A stretch of 55,744 nt of DNA from Deltaproteobacteria bacterium HGW-Deltaproteobacteria-14 (GTDB lineage: Bacteria; Myxococcota_A; UBA9042; PHBI01), in assembly GCA_002841945.1 (NCBI GenBank), contig PHBI01000131.1:1-55744 (forward strand). The letters are read 5' to 3'. The notes beneath the pieces are model-generated. The model saw only the letters and a program-made list of their open reading frames with translations. It was not told the DNA's origin and did no database searches. Position numbers and translations under genes: made by a program. Positions 7,778 through 16,301 of this stretch are shown one piece after another (the first letter of the stretch is position 1; every line of letters starts with the position of its first letter).

Positions 7778-10192
7778 ATGGCAAGACGCCACGCTCCCCG
7801 GCTCCGCCTCCTCGCCGCCGCTTGCGCCGTCCTCGGCGGCTGCGTCGGGCCGACGCGCGCTCCCACCAGCCCCCCCGCCGGTGGCGTGGCGATCACCATC
7901 AGCCCGCTGGCGCTGCCCGAGATCTCGCGCGCCGTCTATACGCTCACGATCGTCAACGCCGGCGGCGACACCGTGGTGACCCGCCAGCTCGACTCACAGG
8001 TCTACGGCGCGCCGAGCGGCAGCCTCAGCTACGTCGCCCCGTGTGACGCCGACCGCAACGACAACGTCGTCACCGTGACCGTCGACGCCCTGTACAGCGG
8101 CCCCACCGGCGCGACGTTGGTGCCCGCCGACGCCTGGGTCGACCCCGGCTCGATCACGCGCACCGTCACCTGCCGGGCCGACGCCGACGTCGCCGTCACG
8201 TTCGACATCACCGTCATGCGCGCCGCGCAGCAGGGCTTCTTCGACATCGCGGTCGACCTCGACGACGTGTTCTGCTCGGCCAAGCTCGACTGCGACACCG
8301 CCCACGCCTTCCCCGGCTTCGCGACCGACACCACCGTCGTCCTGGCCCTGGTCTGCACCGCGGGACCCGACACCGCCACGACGCTCTACCTCGACGACCT
8401 CGACGTCACCTGCGGCGCCGCGACGGCGTCGGTGGATCCCGCGGCCGGCCCGGGCCAGCTCGCCGTCGGCGACGGCATCTCCGGGGCTGCGGACATCATC
8501 GACGCGGCCGCCGTCTACCGCGGCCAGGAGCAACTCAGCGGCGCGGCCCGCTACTGGAACGTCGCGATCGCCCTCGCCGACGGCGCCGCGGGCTGCACCC
8601 TGCACACCGAGGGGACCGTCAGCCCGACGCCGCTCGCCGGCTACACGACCGCCGCCGACGCGGTCTACCCCTACATCGACTGGACCGTCCCGCTCACCGA
8701 CGCCGGCGGCGTCGCCGTCTGCGGGTCTCACCCCTTGGGCGGGACAGGCGCGGCCGCGGGCGTCTCGATCGGCTACACGACCGCCGGGCCGCTGACCTTC
8801 GACCACGAGCACCCGCTCGCCGGCCCGCCGCCGCCCGCCTTCGCGGCGAGCCTGGTGGCCGCCTGGCCGGGCGACTTCACCCCCGAGGACACCGTCGGCG
8901 CCAGCGACGGCGCGCTCCAAGGCACCGCGACCTTCGCCCCGGGCCGGGCCTGCGGGGCGTTCTCGTTCGACGGGGCCGGGGACGTCGCCATCGCCACCCC
9001 ACCGCCGCTCGGGGGCACGGTGGCGATCGAGGCCTGGGTGCGCCGGGCCGACGTGGCGCCGACCGAGACGATCGAGGTGATCGCCGGCCGCTGGGGCAGC
9101 GTATCGACGGGCACCGGATCGTATGTGATCAGCCTGCGCCAGGGTCCGAGCGGCATCTACCCCGAGCTCGAGATCTCCACCACCGGCTCGAACTACGTCA
9201 TCGCGGCGGACACCGCCCACGTCATCCCCAACGCCACCTGGGCCTACGTCGCCGGCACCTTCGACGGTCAGGCCGCGCGCCTCTACGTCGACGGCGCGCT
9301 CGTCGCCACCACGCCCCTCGTCGGGGCGCTGGCCAGCCCGGCGTCGTCACCCTTCACCATCGGCGCCGTCCGCGACACGACGACGCGCGCCTGGTTCCGG
9401 GGGCTCGTGAGCGACGTGCGGGTGTACTCGGACGCCCTGACCGACGCCGAGATCCTCGCGAACTACCAGGCGGGCCTCGCGCTGCCCGCCGCCTGCCCCG
9501 GCGTCGACCCGAGCGCCGGGCTGGTCGCCTACTGGCCCGCCGACGGCGACCCCCTCGACGCCGTCGGCGCCACCGACGCGACCCCGGTCGGCAGCGTCGG
9601 CTACGTCAGCTCGCCGTGGTGTCAGGCCTGGGACTTCCCCAGCTCACCGGTCACCTACCTCACCCTCGGCGACGCGCCGGCCGTCAGCCTCACCTCCGAG
9701 ATCACCGTGAGCGCCTGGGTGCGCTTCCTCGGCCCCGGCCCCGCGACCGCCTCGAACCTCTACATCTCGCTCCTCTCGAACTGGGACGAGATCAACACCG
9801 GCGGCGCCGGCTACTCCCTGGCCCTGTTGCCCGCGGACGCCACCCACTACCACCCCGCCTTCTCCGTGTCGTCCACCGGCTTCGACAGCCACGGCGCCGG
9901 GACCGCGACCGACCTCGTCAACGGCGTCTGGACCCACGTCGTCGGCGTCTACGACGGCGCCGAGGTGGTGCTCTACGTCGACGGCGTGCGGGTCGGGAGC
10001 TCGCCGTTCGTCGCCTCGGTCTACGACCCGCCGAGCGTCACCATCGAGATCAACGCCATCGCGCGGGCGGGGGGGACGGTGCACTCGATGGTGGGCCAGA
10101 TCGACGAGATGAGGGTCTTCGACCTCGGCCTCGACGCCGCCACGGTCGCCGCGCTGTACACGAGCGAGCTCGCCGGCCGGCCATGCCCGTGA
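7778..10192 (+). CDS. LamG-domain lipoprotein, paralogue 1 of the VFCSAKLDC family
   Basis: The product has 804 residues with a lipoprotein signal (LLAAACAVLGGC). Residues about 35-340 form a module shared with the proteins at 18576 and 32193. It begins VAITISPLALPE, has QVYG...SYVAPCD, and carries the signature QGFFDIAVDLDDVFCSAKLDC, which sits near residues 150-170. Two concanavalin/LamG-like domains follow (about 365-570 and 585-800), each with a start like LVAAWPGD or LVAYWPADGD, a VxAWVR strand, a YVAGTFDGQAARLYVDG-type motif and an ending like DVRVYSDALTDAEILANY. Predicted role is surface adhesion or carbohydrate binding. The C-terminal 143 bp overlap the antisense extension of lpdA. 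Confidence 0.8.
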   Translation: MARRHAPRLRLLAAACAVLGGCVGPTRAPTSPPAGGVAITISPLALPEISRAVYTLTIVNAGGDTVVTRQLDSQVYGAPSGSLSYVAPCDADRNDNVVTVTVDALYSGPTGATLVPADAWVDPGSITRTVTCRADADVAVTFDITVMRAAQQGFFDIAVDLDDVFCSAKLDCDTAHAFPGFATDTTVVLALVCTAGPDTATTLYLDDLDVTCGAATASVDPAAGPGQLAVGDGISGAADIIDAAAVYRGQEQLSGAARYWNVAIALADGAAGCTLHTEGTVSPTPLAGYTTAADAVYPYIDWTVPLTDAGGVAVCGSHPLGGTGAAAGVSIGYTTAGPLTFDHEHPLAGPPPPAFAASLVAAWPGDFTPEDTVGASDGALQGTATFAPGRACGAFSFDGAGDVAIATPPPLGGTVAIEAWVRRADVAPTETIEVIAGRWGSVSTGTGSYVISLRQGPSGIYPELEISTTGSNYVIAADTAHVIPNATWAYVAGTFDGQAARLYVDGALVATTPLVGALASPASSPFTIGAVRDTTTRAWFRGLVSDVRVYSDALTDAEILANYQAGLALPAACPGVDPSAGLVAYWPADGDPLDAVGATDATPVGSVGYVSSPWCQAWDFPSSPVTYLTLGDAPAVSLTSEITVSAWVRFLGPGPATASNLYISLLSNWDEINTGGAGYSLALLPADATHYHPAFSVSSTGFDSHGAGTATDLVNGVWTHVVGVYDGAEVVLYVDGVRVGSSPFVASVYDPPSVTIEINAIARAGGTVHSMVGQIDEMRVFDLGLDAATVAALYTSELAGRPCP

Positions 10193-11876
10193 GCGCCTGA
10201 TCCCGAGCGGAGCGCCCGCCCCCCGGTAGCGGCGCAGCCCGGGCGCCGCGCGCCGCCCACACAGGTGACCAGCGGGTCCCAGCTGGCCAGCGGCAGGGCG
10301 GGACCCGGAGGTCGTAGCTGGTCCCGGAGGTCGACCTCCCCAACGGCAGGGCGGGACACGTAGGTCGTAGCTGGCGCCGGGGGGACACACCGTGGCCCCC
10401 GGGCGGCCGCGGAGACCGCAGGGGCCCGACCGATACGACGACGAAGTCGGCCGGAGGGAGCCGCGGAGTCCGCAGGGGACCGAGCGCCGCGTTCGCGGCC
10501 TCCATGACCGCCTCGGTCAGGGTCGGGTGGGCGTGGATGGTCAGCCCGATGTCGCTCGCCGTGGCGCCGAGCTCGATGGCGAGCCCCACCTCCGCGATGA
10601 GGTTCGAGACCTCCGGCCCCACCGCCTCCATCCCGAGCACCGCCTCGCTGTCACCGTCGATGACGAGGCGCACGAAGCCGTCCCCCTCGTTGAGGCTCAG
10701 GGCGCGCCCGTTGGCCGCAAACGAGAACTTGCCGGTCTTCACGACGTGCCCCTGGGCCCGCGCCTGCTTCGCCGTCAGGCCGACGCTCGCGATCTCCGGA
10801 TCGGTGAAGACCACCGCCGGCACCGCGCGCACGTCGAAGGCCGCAGGCCGCCCCGCGATGACCTCCGCCGCCACCTCGCCCTCCTTCGAGGCCTTGTGCG
10901 CCAGCATCGGCTCCCCCGCCACGTCCCCGATGGCGAAGATGTGGTCCACCGCGGTCCGCTGCGCCCCGTCGACGGCGACAAAGCCCTTGTCGTCAGCGCC
11001 GAGCCCGGCGGCCGCCAGGTTCAGCCCGGCCGTGTTCGGCCGCCGCCCGGTCGTCAACAGGATCGCGTCCGCCTCGAGCACCTGGGTCTTGCCGCTCTTT
11101 CTGTCCTCGACCGTGACCAGCACCCCGCCGCCCTCCCGCGGCGCCCAGCTCAGCGCCCGCGTCCCGGTCAGCGCGACGCCGCCCTCGGCCTTGAAGCGCT
11201 TGGCGACCGGCCGCACGAGATCCCCCTCGAAGCCAGGCAGCAGCTGGTCGAGGTACTCGACGACCGTCACCTGCGTCCCGAGCCGCTGCCACACGCCGCC
11301 CATCTCCATCCCGATGTAGCCCCCGCCCACGACGACGAGCTTGGCCGGCACCCGCGAGAACGCCAGCGCCTCGGTCGACGTGAGGACGTGGACCCCGTCG
11401 AAGGCGAACCCCGGGAGCTCCGCCGGCGTCGACCCGGTCGCGATGACCGCGTGCTCGAAGCGCACCACCGTCTCGCCGCCGTCGGCGTCGGTCACGACCA
11501 CCGCGTGCGCGTCGGCGAAGGCCGCCGTGCCGTTCAGGATCTGCCCGCCGTTGGCCTTCACGAGCGACCCGACGCCCCCGGTGAGCTTGCCGACGATGCC
11601 GTCCTTCCACGTCATCATCTGCGCCAGATCCACCCGCAGCCCGTCGACGTGGATCCCCATCACCTCGGCGTGGCGCAGCTGCGCCACCAGCTTCGAGGCG
11701 CTGATGAGCGCCTTGGACGGGATGCAGCCGACGTTCAGGCAGACGCCGCCGAGCGGCCCCTTCTCGACCAGGACGGTCCGCACGCCGAGCTGCGCGAGCC
11801 GGATGGCGCACACGTAGCCGCCCGGACCCGCCCCGATCACCACGGCCTGGGTGTCGATGGTGTTCGCCTTCGCCAT
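10050..11876 (-). CDS. lpdA: Dihydrolipoamide dehydrogenase (E3) with repeat-encoded C-terminal tail
   Basis: E3 is the flavoprotein that reoxidises dihydrolipoyl-E2 with NAD+. ATG at 11876 lies 18 bp after the preceding E1alpha-like gene. The sequence shows the FAD site GAGPGGYVCAIR, redox disulphide GGVCLNVGCIPSKAL, NAD site VVGGGYIGMEMG, second FAD site IFAIGD and the catalytic pair in TIHAHPTLTEAV. Normal homology ends near residue 466 (AANAALG, about 10479). The frame then stays open for 142 Arg/Pro-rich residues, most of them translated from repeat R1, and stops at 10050 inside the convergent LamG gene. The total of 608 residues is far above the usual 460-480. The tail is probably an accident of the repeat rather than a domain. 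Confidence 0.93.
   Translation of the reverse strand: MAKANTIDTQAVVIGAGPGGYVCAIRLAQLGVRTVLVEKGPLGGVCLNVGCIPSKALISASKLVAQLRHAEVMGIHVDGLRVDLAQMMTWKDGIVGKLTGGVGSLVKANGGQILNGTAAFADAHAVVVTDADGGETVVRFEHAVIATGSTPAELPGFAFDGVHVLTSTEALAFSRVPAKLVVVGGGYIGMEMGGVWQRLGTQVTVVEYLDQLLPGFEGDLVRPVAKRFKAEGGVALTGTRALSWAPREGGGVLVTVEDRKSGKTQVLEADAILLTTGRRPNTAGLNLAAAGLGADDKGFVAVDGAQRTAVDHIFAIGDVAGEPMLAHKASKEGEVAAEVIAGRPAAFDVRAVPAVVFTDPEIASVGLTAKQARAQGHVVKTGKFSFAANGRALSLNEGDGFVRLVIDGDSEAVLGMEAVGPEVSNLIAEVGLAIELGATASDIGLTIHAHPTLTEAVMEAANAALGPLRTPRLPPADFVVVSVGPLRSPRPPGGHGVSPRRQLRPTCPALPLGRSTSGTSYDLRVPPCRWPAGTRWSPVWAARGARAAPLPGGGRSARDQALTGMAGRRARSCTARRPWRRRGRGRRPSSRRSGPPSSAPSPPPARWR
10201..10478 (-). repeat. Dispersed GC-rich repeat R1, copy A (internally duplicated)
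   Basis: On the minus strand this stretch contains GTCGTATCGGTCGGGCC, CTGCGGTCTCCGCGG, GCCACGGTGTGTCCC, GGCGCCAGCTACGACCT and GTCCCGCCCTGCCG in order. The same string of blocks occurs at 39990-40190 (plus orientation) and 41520-41690 (minus orientation). Within copy A, two blocks are duplicated: CCCCTGCGGxCTCCGCGGC, and CAGCTACGACCT followed by GTCCCGCCCTGCCG. It fills the gap between the LamG gene and lpdA and supplies most of the lpdA tail codons. No terminal inverted repeats or coding capacity were recognised. Confidence 0.7.
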
Positions 11877-11894
11877 GTCTCGCTCCGGTTGTCC

Positions 11895-12956
11895 CTAAAG
11901 CTCAGCCAGCTGCGCCTCGAGCGACCACGGCCGCGAGGCGTACACGTCATCGAACATCGTCGCGGCGTCCGGCGGGTCCTGCACCCGCATGATCGCCACC
12001 ACGTCCTCGACCTCCGCCCGGGTCGTGGCCCAGGCATGCGCCCGCTGCTCGCGGTCGAGCCAGCCGGCCGCGAACCCCCACGCCTCGAGGCGGACGAGAG
12101 GATCCCACGCCGGCGCCGTGGTCGCGGCGCTCGGATCCTCGAGGCGCCACGCCAGCGCCTCGATGAAGCTCGGCCCGTCCCCGCGCCGCGCCCGCGCCAC
12201 GGCGTCCCGGGTCGCCGCGTAGCACGCGAGGACGTCGGCGCCATCCACCCGACTTGCCGCAATGCGGTAGGGCCGCACCCGGTCAGCTAACGTCTGCGCT
12301 TTCGTCCTCTCGCAGAGCTCCACGGAGGCCGCCATATTGCGGATGCACACGAACACCACCGGCAGCCGCTCGCGCCCAGCCAGGTGGCAGGCGGCGTGAA
12401 AGTCGCTGGTGCAGGTCGCGGCCGTGCCCAGATAGGCGAGCGCCACGGCGTTGCCGCCCGCGAGCTTCATCCCCCGGGCGGCGCCGACCGCGTGTACGAG
12501 CTGCGTCGCCAGCGGCGGCGAGGTGCTCGCGAGCTGCTGCTCCGGCGCCCCGAGGTGGCCGGGGAGCTGGCGCCCGCGCGACCGGTCGAGGAGGTTGCCG
12601 AAGCACTGCGCCACCAGGTCGTCGAGGGTCGCGCCGCGCAGGCGCGCGACGCCGTGCTCGCGCAGCGCCGGGAACACCCAGTCCTGGTGGTTGAGCGCCC
12701 AGCCGGGGCCGAAGATGGCGGCCTCGAGCCCGGTCGCGGCGGGGTAGTGGCCGATGGCCGCCGTCGCGCCGAGCGCCGTCAGCGCCTCGTCGACCACCCG
12801 CTGCTGGACCATCGCCCGGTGCAGCTCCACCAGGGCGTCCGGCTGCAGCTCGGGCGGGACGTCGCGCGCGGCGCCGTCGGGGCCGAGCAGCCGGGCGACG
12901 TCATCGCCGAGCGGCTCCGGGACTCCCGCGCCGGGGGCTCGCGGGTCCGTCGTCAC
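11895..12956 (-). CDS. 2-oxoacid dehydrogenase E1 alpha-like subunit (second copy), degenerate cofactor motif
   Basis: GTG at 12956 overlaps the E2 stop by 4 bp; 353 residues. It aligns in style with E1alpha of branched-chain/pyruvate dehydrogenases: GHYPAATGLEAAIFG, WVFPALREHGVARLRG, GRQLPGHLG, SPPLATQLVHAVGAA and SDFHAACHLAG. The thiamine-diphosphate/Mg2+ motif GDGATSEGDFH is here GTAATCTSDFH, so the GDG is lost. The usual NN pair is RN, and the HHSTSDD catalytic loop is missing. The fold is kept but the alpha-side cofactor contacts are not. It could pair with E1beta structurally, or form a mixed E1 with the other alpha-like protein. Catalysis by this chain alone looks unlikely. Confidence 0.8.
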   Translation of the reverse strand: MTTDPRAPGAGVPEPLGDDVARLLGPDGAARDVPPELQPDALVELHRAMVQQRVVDEALTALGATAAIGHYPAATGLEAAIFGPGWALNHQDWVFPALREHGVARLRGATLDDLVAQCFGNLLDRSRGRQLPGHLGAPEQQLASTSPPLATQLVHAVGAARGMKLAGGNAVALAYLGTAATCTSDFHAACHLAGRERLPVVFVCIRNMAASVELCERTKAQTLADRVRPYRIAASRVDGADVLACYAATRDAVARARRGDGPSFIEALAWRLEDPSAATTAPAWDPLVRLEAWGFAAGWLDREQRAHAWATTRAEVEDVVAIMRVQDPPDAATMFDDVYASRPWSLEAQLAEL

Positions 12957-14356
12957 GCCATCTCCAGCATCATCAGCTCGGGGTCCTCGAGGTAGCGCTT
13001 GATCTCCTGCGCGAAGGCGGCCCCCTCGTGGCCGTCGATGACCCGGTGATCGAAGGACAGCGACAGGTTCATCATGGTCCGCGCGACGATGGCGTCGCCG
13101 CGCACCACCGCGCGCTTCTGCATCTGGTGCACGCCGAGGATGGCGACCTCGGGGTGGTTGATGACCGGGGTCGCCATCAGGCCGCCGAGCTTGCCGAGGC
13201 TCGTGATGGTGAAGGTCGAGCCCTTGAGCTCATCGGGGCGCAGCCGGCCGTCGCGGGCGCGCTCACCGAGCCCCTGGATGTGCCCGGCGAGGTCGAGGAG
13301 CGTGAGCTGGTCGGCGTGCTTGATGACCGGCACGACGAGCCCGGGCGGCGTCGCGGCCGCGATCCCGAGGTGGAAGTAGCGCTTGAGCACGACCTCCTGG
13401 GCGGCGTCGTCCATCGAGGCGTTCATCTTCGGGAAGCGGCGCAGCGCGAGCAGCGTCGCCTTGGCGATGAACGGCAGATAGGTCATGCGCACGCCGCGCG
13501 CCTCGGCCGCAGCCTTGAGGCGCCCGCGGGCGGTCACCAGGTTCTCGCAGTCGACCTCGTCGACGTAGGTGAAGTGGGCGGCGGTCGAGGTCGAGCGCGC
13601 CATCGTCTCGTAGATCGCCCGGCGCAGGCCGCGGAGCTTGACCCGCTCCTCGGTCTCGTCGCCGCCGGTCGCGTCCCGGGGCGCGTAGCTGTACGCCGGG
13701 GTCGCCGGTCGCGCCGCCGCCGGGGCCGGGGTGGCCGCGGCCGCCGCGGGGTGAGACGGCCCGTGGCTCATCGCGTGGGTCGTCGGGGCGACGACGTCGG
13801 CGGCCGGCCCGAGCTCCGCGTCGCGGGCGTGGGCCTGCACGTCCTCCTTGGTGACCCGCCCGCCCTTGCCGCTGCCGACGATCTCGGCGATGTCGACGCC
13901 GAGCTCGCGCGCCAGGCGCCGGGTCCCGGGGGTGGCGATGGCCTTGCCCGCGCCACGCGGGATGCGCGCGACCCGCGGGGCGGGCGCCGCGGCGGCCACG
14001 CTGCCAGCCCCAGCGCCGAGCGACGCGCCGCGGACCTCGACGGGAGCAGGCTCCTCGGCCGACGAGGGGGCGCCGTCCTGCACCGACGTCGTCGCGACCT
14101 GGGTCACCTCGACGTCCGCCGCGACCTCCATGATCCACAGCGAGGTGCCGACCAGCGCGATGTCGCCGGCCGCGTAGGCCAGCTCGCTGATCGTCCCGTC
14201 GTGCGGGGACGGGATCACCACCGTCGCCTTGTCGGTCATCACCTCGACGATCGGCTGCTCGGCGCGGACGACGTCACCGGGCTTGACCAGCCAGGCGACG
14301 ATCTCGCCCTCGATCATCCCCTCGGCGAGGTCGGGGAGCTTGAAGTCCAGGCGCAT
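12953..14356 (-). CDS. Dihydrolipoamide acyltransferase E2 of a 2-oxoacid dehydrogenase complex
   Basis: ATG at 14356 follows AAGGAAGG; 467 residues. Domains in order: one N-terminal lipoyl domain (residues 1-80, lipoyl Lys in EVMTDKATVVIPSP), an Ala/Pro linker, an E3/E1-binding domain (about 135-175, ATPGTRRLARELGVDIAEI then GSGKGGRVTKEDV), a second Ala/Pro linker, and the acyltransferase core (about 235-467) ending in the catalytic SFDHRVIDGHEGAAF. All key residues are present. E2 forms the complex core and passes the acyl group from E1 to CoA. It sits between E1beta and the second E1alpha-like gene, with GTGA overlap to the latter. Confidence 0.93.
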   Translation of the reverse strand: MRLDFKLPDLAEGMIEGEIVAWLVKPGDVVRAEQPIVEVMTDKATVVIPSPHDGTISELAYAAGDIALVGTSLWIMEVAADVEVTQVATTSVQDGAPSSAEEPAPVEVRGASLGAGAGSVAAAAPAPRVARIPRGAGKAIATPGTRRLARELGVDIAEIVGSGKGGRVTKEDVQAHARDAELGPAADVVAPTTHAMSHGPSHPAAAAATPAPAAARPATPAYSYAPRDATGGDETEERVKLRGLRRAIYETMARSTSTAAHFTYVDEVDCENLVTARGRLKAAAEARGVRMTYLPFIAKATLLALRRFPKMNASMDDAAQEVVLKRYFHLGIAAATPPGLVVPVIKHADQLTLLDLAGHIQGLGERARDGRLRPDELKGSTFTITSLGKLGGLMATPVINHPEVAILGVHQMQKRAVVRGDAIVARTMMNLSLSFDHRVIDGHEGAAFAQEIKRYLEDPELMMLEMA

Positions 14357-14391
14357 GTGGGACCTTCCTTTGGCTGGCCGGGGAGCGCGAC

Positions 14392-15381
14392 TCAGTAGGC
14401 GACGGTCGCCTCGATGGCGGCGAGGACGCGCTGCGGGGTCGGTAGGTAGACGTGCTCGAGGGCGTGCGGGACCGGCGTGTCGAAGCCGGCCACGCGCATG
14501 ATCGGCGCCTCGAGGTGGAGAAAGCAGTGCTCTTGCACCAGCGCGGCGATCTCGCCGCCGAGGCCGCCGGTGCGCGGCGCCTCGTGGACGATGACGCAGC
14601 GCCCGGTCTCGGCGACCGACTGGGTGATGGCGTCGAGGTCCAGCGGCCACAGGGTTCGCGGATCGATGATGGCGCACTCGACCCCGTCGGCCGCCGCCTG
14701 GCGCGCGGCCTCCTCGCACACCGGGACCATCGCGCCCCAGGCGACCAGCGTCACGTCGTCGCCGTCACGCACCTTGCGGGCGCGCCCGAGCGGCACCCCC
14801 GCGTCGCCCTCGGGCACCGGTCCGCCGGCGCGCCGATAGAGCGCCTTCGGCTCGAGGAAGACCACCGGGTCATCCGAGCGGATGGCGGAGAGCAGCAGGC
14901 CTTTGGCGTCCGCCGGGGTCGACGGGCACACGACGACCAGCCCGGGGGTGTGCACGAGATACGCCTCGGGGCTGAGCGAGTGGTACATCCCGCCGCCGAC
15001 GCCGGCGCCGTAGGGCAAGCGCAGCGTGACCGGGCACGCGAACTGCCCGGCGGTCCGATAGCGGTAGCGCGACAGCTCGCCGACGATCTGGTCGAAGCCC
15101 GCCAGCATCTGGTCGGCGAACGGGATCTCGGCCACCGGCCGCATCCCGTAGAGCGCCATGCCGATGGCCGCGCCGACCAGCCCCGACTCGTTCATCGGGG
15201 TGTCGAGGACGCGGTCCTCGCCGAAGCGCTCGAAGAGATCGGCGGTCGCCCGGAAGACGCCGCCGAAGCGGCCGACGTCCTGCCCCATGACGACCACGTC
15301 GGGATCGGCGGCCAGCGCCATGGCGAGGGCCTCGTTCACGGCCTGGACGAGGTTGAGCTGGCGCGCGTTGGCGGGTCTCAC
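14392..15381 (-). CDS. 2-oxoacid dehydrogenase E1 component beta subunit (branched-chain type)
   Basis: GTG at 15381 overlaps the stop of the upstream E1alpha-like gene (GTGA); 329 residues. Hallmarks of the transketolase pyrimidine-binding and C-terminal domains are present: NLVQAVNEALAMAL, VMGQDVGRFGGVFRAT, DTPMNESGLVGAAIGMA, IPFADQMLAGFDQIV, GGGMYHSLSPEAY, HTPGLVVVCPSTPADAKGLL, FLEPKALYR and IIDPRTLWPLD. The MYHSLSPEAY and FLEPKALYR forms resemble branched-chain 2-oxoacid dehydrogenase beta subunits more than pyruvate types. Its conserved Glu (in NESG) should contact thiamine diphosphate, but the alpha partners here lack their half of the site. Confidence 0.92.
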   Translation of the reverse strand: MRPANARQLNLVQAVNEALAMALAADPDVVVMGQDVGRFGGVFRATADLFERFGEDRVLDTPMNESGLVGAAIGMALYGMRPVAEIPFADQMLAGFDQIVGELSRYRYRTAGQFACPVTLRLPYGAGVGGGMYHSLSPEAYLVHTPGLVVVCPSTPADAKGLLLSAIRSDDPVVFLEPKALYRRAGGPVPEGDAGVPLGRARKVRDGDDVTLVAWGAMVPVCEEAARQAAADGVECAIIDPRTLWPLDLDAITQSVAETGRCVIVHEAPRTGGLGGEIAALVQEHCFLHLEAPIMRVAGFDTPVPHALEHVYLPTPQRVLAAIEATVAY

Positions 15382-16301
15382 GTGGGATCCTCCTCGACCG
15401 GGTCGTCGTCGTCGGGGTCGGCGGCGAGCCGGTGGGCGAAGAGCGTGTCCGGGCCGGGCGCGGAGGCCGCCTCGGCGCTCTTGCGGGCCGCCCAGACGGT
15501 CGCGCGGATCTCGGCCTCGGTGGCGCGCTCGGCCTCGCTCGACAGGCGCCCGGCCCGCTGCAGCACCAGCAGGTCCTCGGGGATCCGCGGGCTGTCCTGG
15601 TGGCGCGCGTCGATGAGCGTCGGCCCCTCGCCCGCCAGCGCCCGGACCCGAGCGCGGCTCACGGCGTCGAACACCGCCGCCCCGTGATCGCCGTCGACCG
15701 GCACCAGCCGCAGCCCCCACGCCTCGGTCGCCGCGTCGAAGCCCGGCTCGTCCCCGCGCGGGCCGCGGGCGACGAAGACCACCCGGGCGGCCCTCACCGG
15801 GGCGAGGCTGAAGGCCGCGTGGACGTCGCCGCTGGCGAAGGCGCCAGCGCCGAACAGCGCCACCGCGACGCCGCCGCCGCGACGGATCTGTGCTGCAATG
15901 CCAAAACCAACCGCGTGCAGTATGTGCGCGGCTGCGGAACCATCTGACAGAATGATCTTCCGCACCGCGTCATGGAGCCCGCCGGGGAGCGAGCGGCCGA
16001 GCGCCGGGTCGCCGTCCTTGGCGAACATCTGGCGCATCAGGGTCGCGGCGCTGACCCCGCGCCCCAGCGCCGCCGGCCAGTCGCGGCTCGTCCCGAAGAG
16101 CTGGTCCTCGGGGCCGAGGGCGAGCCCGGTCGCCACCATGGGCCACACGGCGCGGCGCGCGGGGCGGAACCCGCGCAGGCGCCCGGCGAGGGCGAGGCGC
16201 TCGAGCTCGGCGTCGACGGCGCGGGCCAGAAACGCCAGCTCGACGAGGCGCGCCGTGAGGTCGGTCGCGTCCCGCGCCGGGGCCGGGAGGGCGGCGCTCA
16301 C
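15378..16301 (-). CDS. E1 alpha-like subunit (first copy), strongly diverged
   Basis: GTG at 16301 overlaps the lipA stop (GTGA) and gives 307 residues. The pattern is that of an E1alpha chain: LVELAFLARAVDAELERLAL, AVWPMVATGLALGPEDQLFGT, RGVSAATLMRQMFA, GRSLPGG and ILHAVGFGIAAQIRR. The cofactor segment reads GAGAFASGDVHAAF where functional enzymes have GDGATSEGDFHEAL, so the Mg2+-binding Asp is Ala. No Asn follows at the usual distance (VVFVARG), and the phosphorylation/catalytic His loop is absent. It is less conserved than the second copy at 11895. Position directly before E1beta is where an active E1alpha normally sits, so it is probably a structural or pseudo-subunit. Confidence 0.75.
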   Translation of the reverse strand: MSAALPAPARDATDLTARLVELAFLARAVDAELERLALAGRLRGFRPARRAVWPMVATGLALGPEDQLFGTSRDWPAALGRGVSAATLMRQMFAKDGDPALGRSLPGGLHDAVRKIILSDGSAAAHILHAVGFGIAAQIRRGGGVAVALFGAGAFASGDVHAAFSLAPVRAARVVFVARGPRGDEPGFDAATEAWGLRLVPVDGDHGAAVFDAVSRARVRALAGEGPTLIDARHQDSPRIPEDLLVLQRAGRLSSEAERATEAEIRATVWAARKSAEAASAPGPDTLFAHRLAADPDDDDPVEEDPT

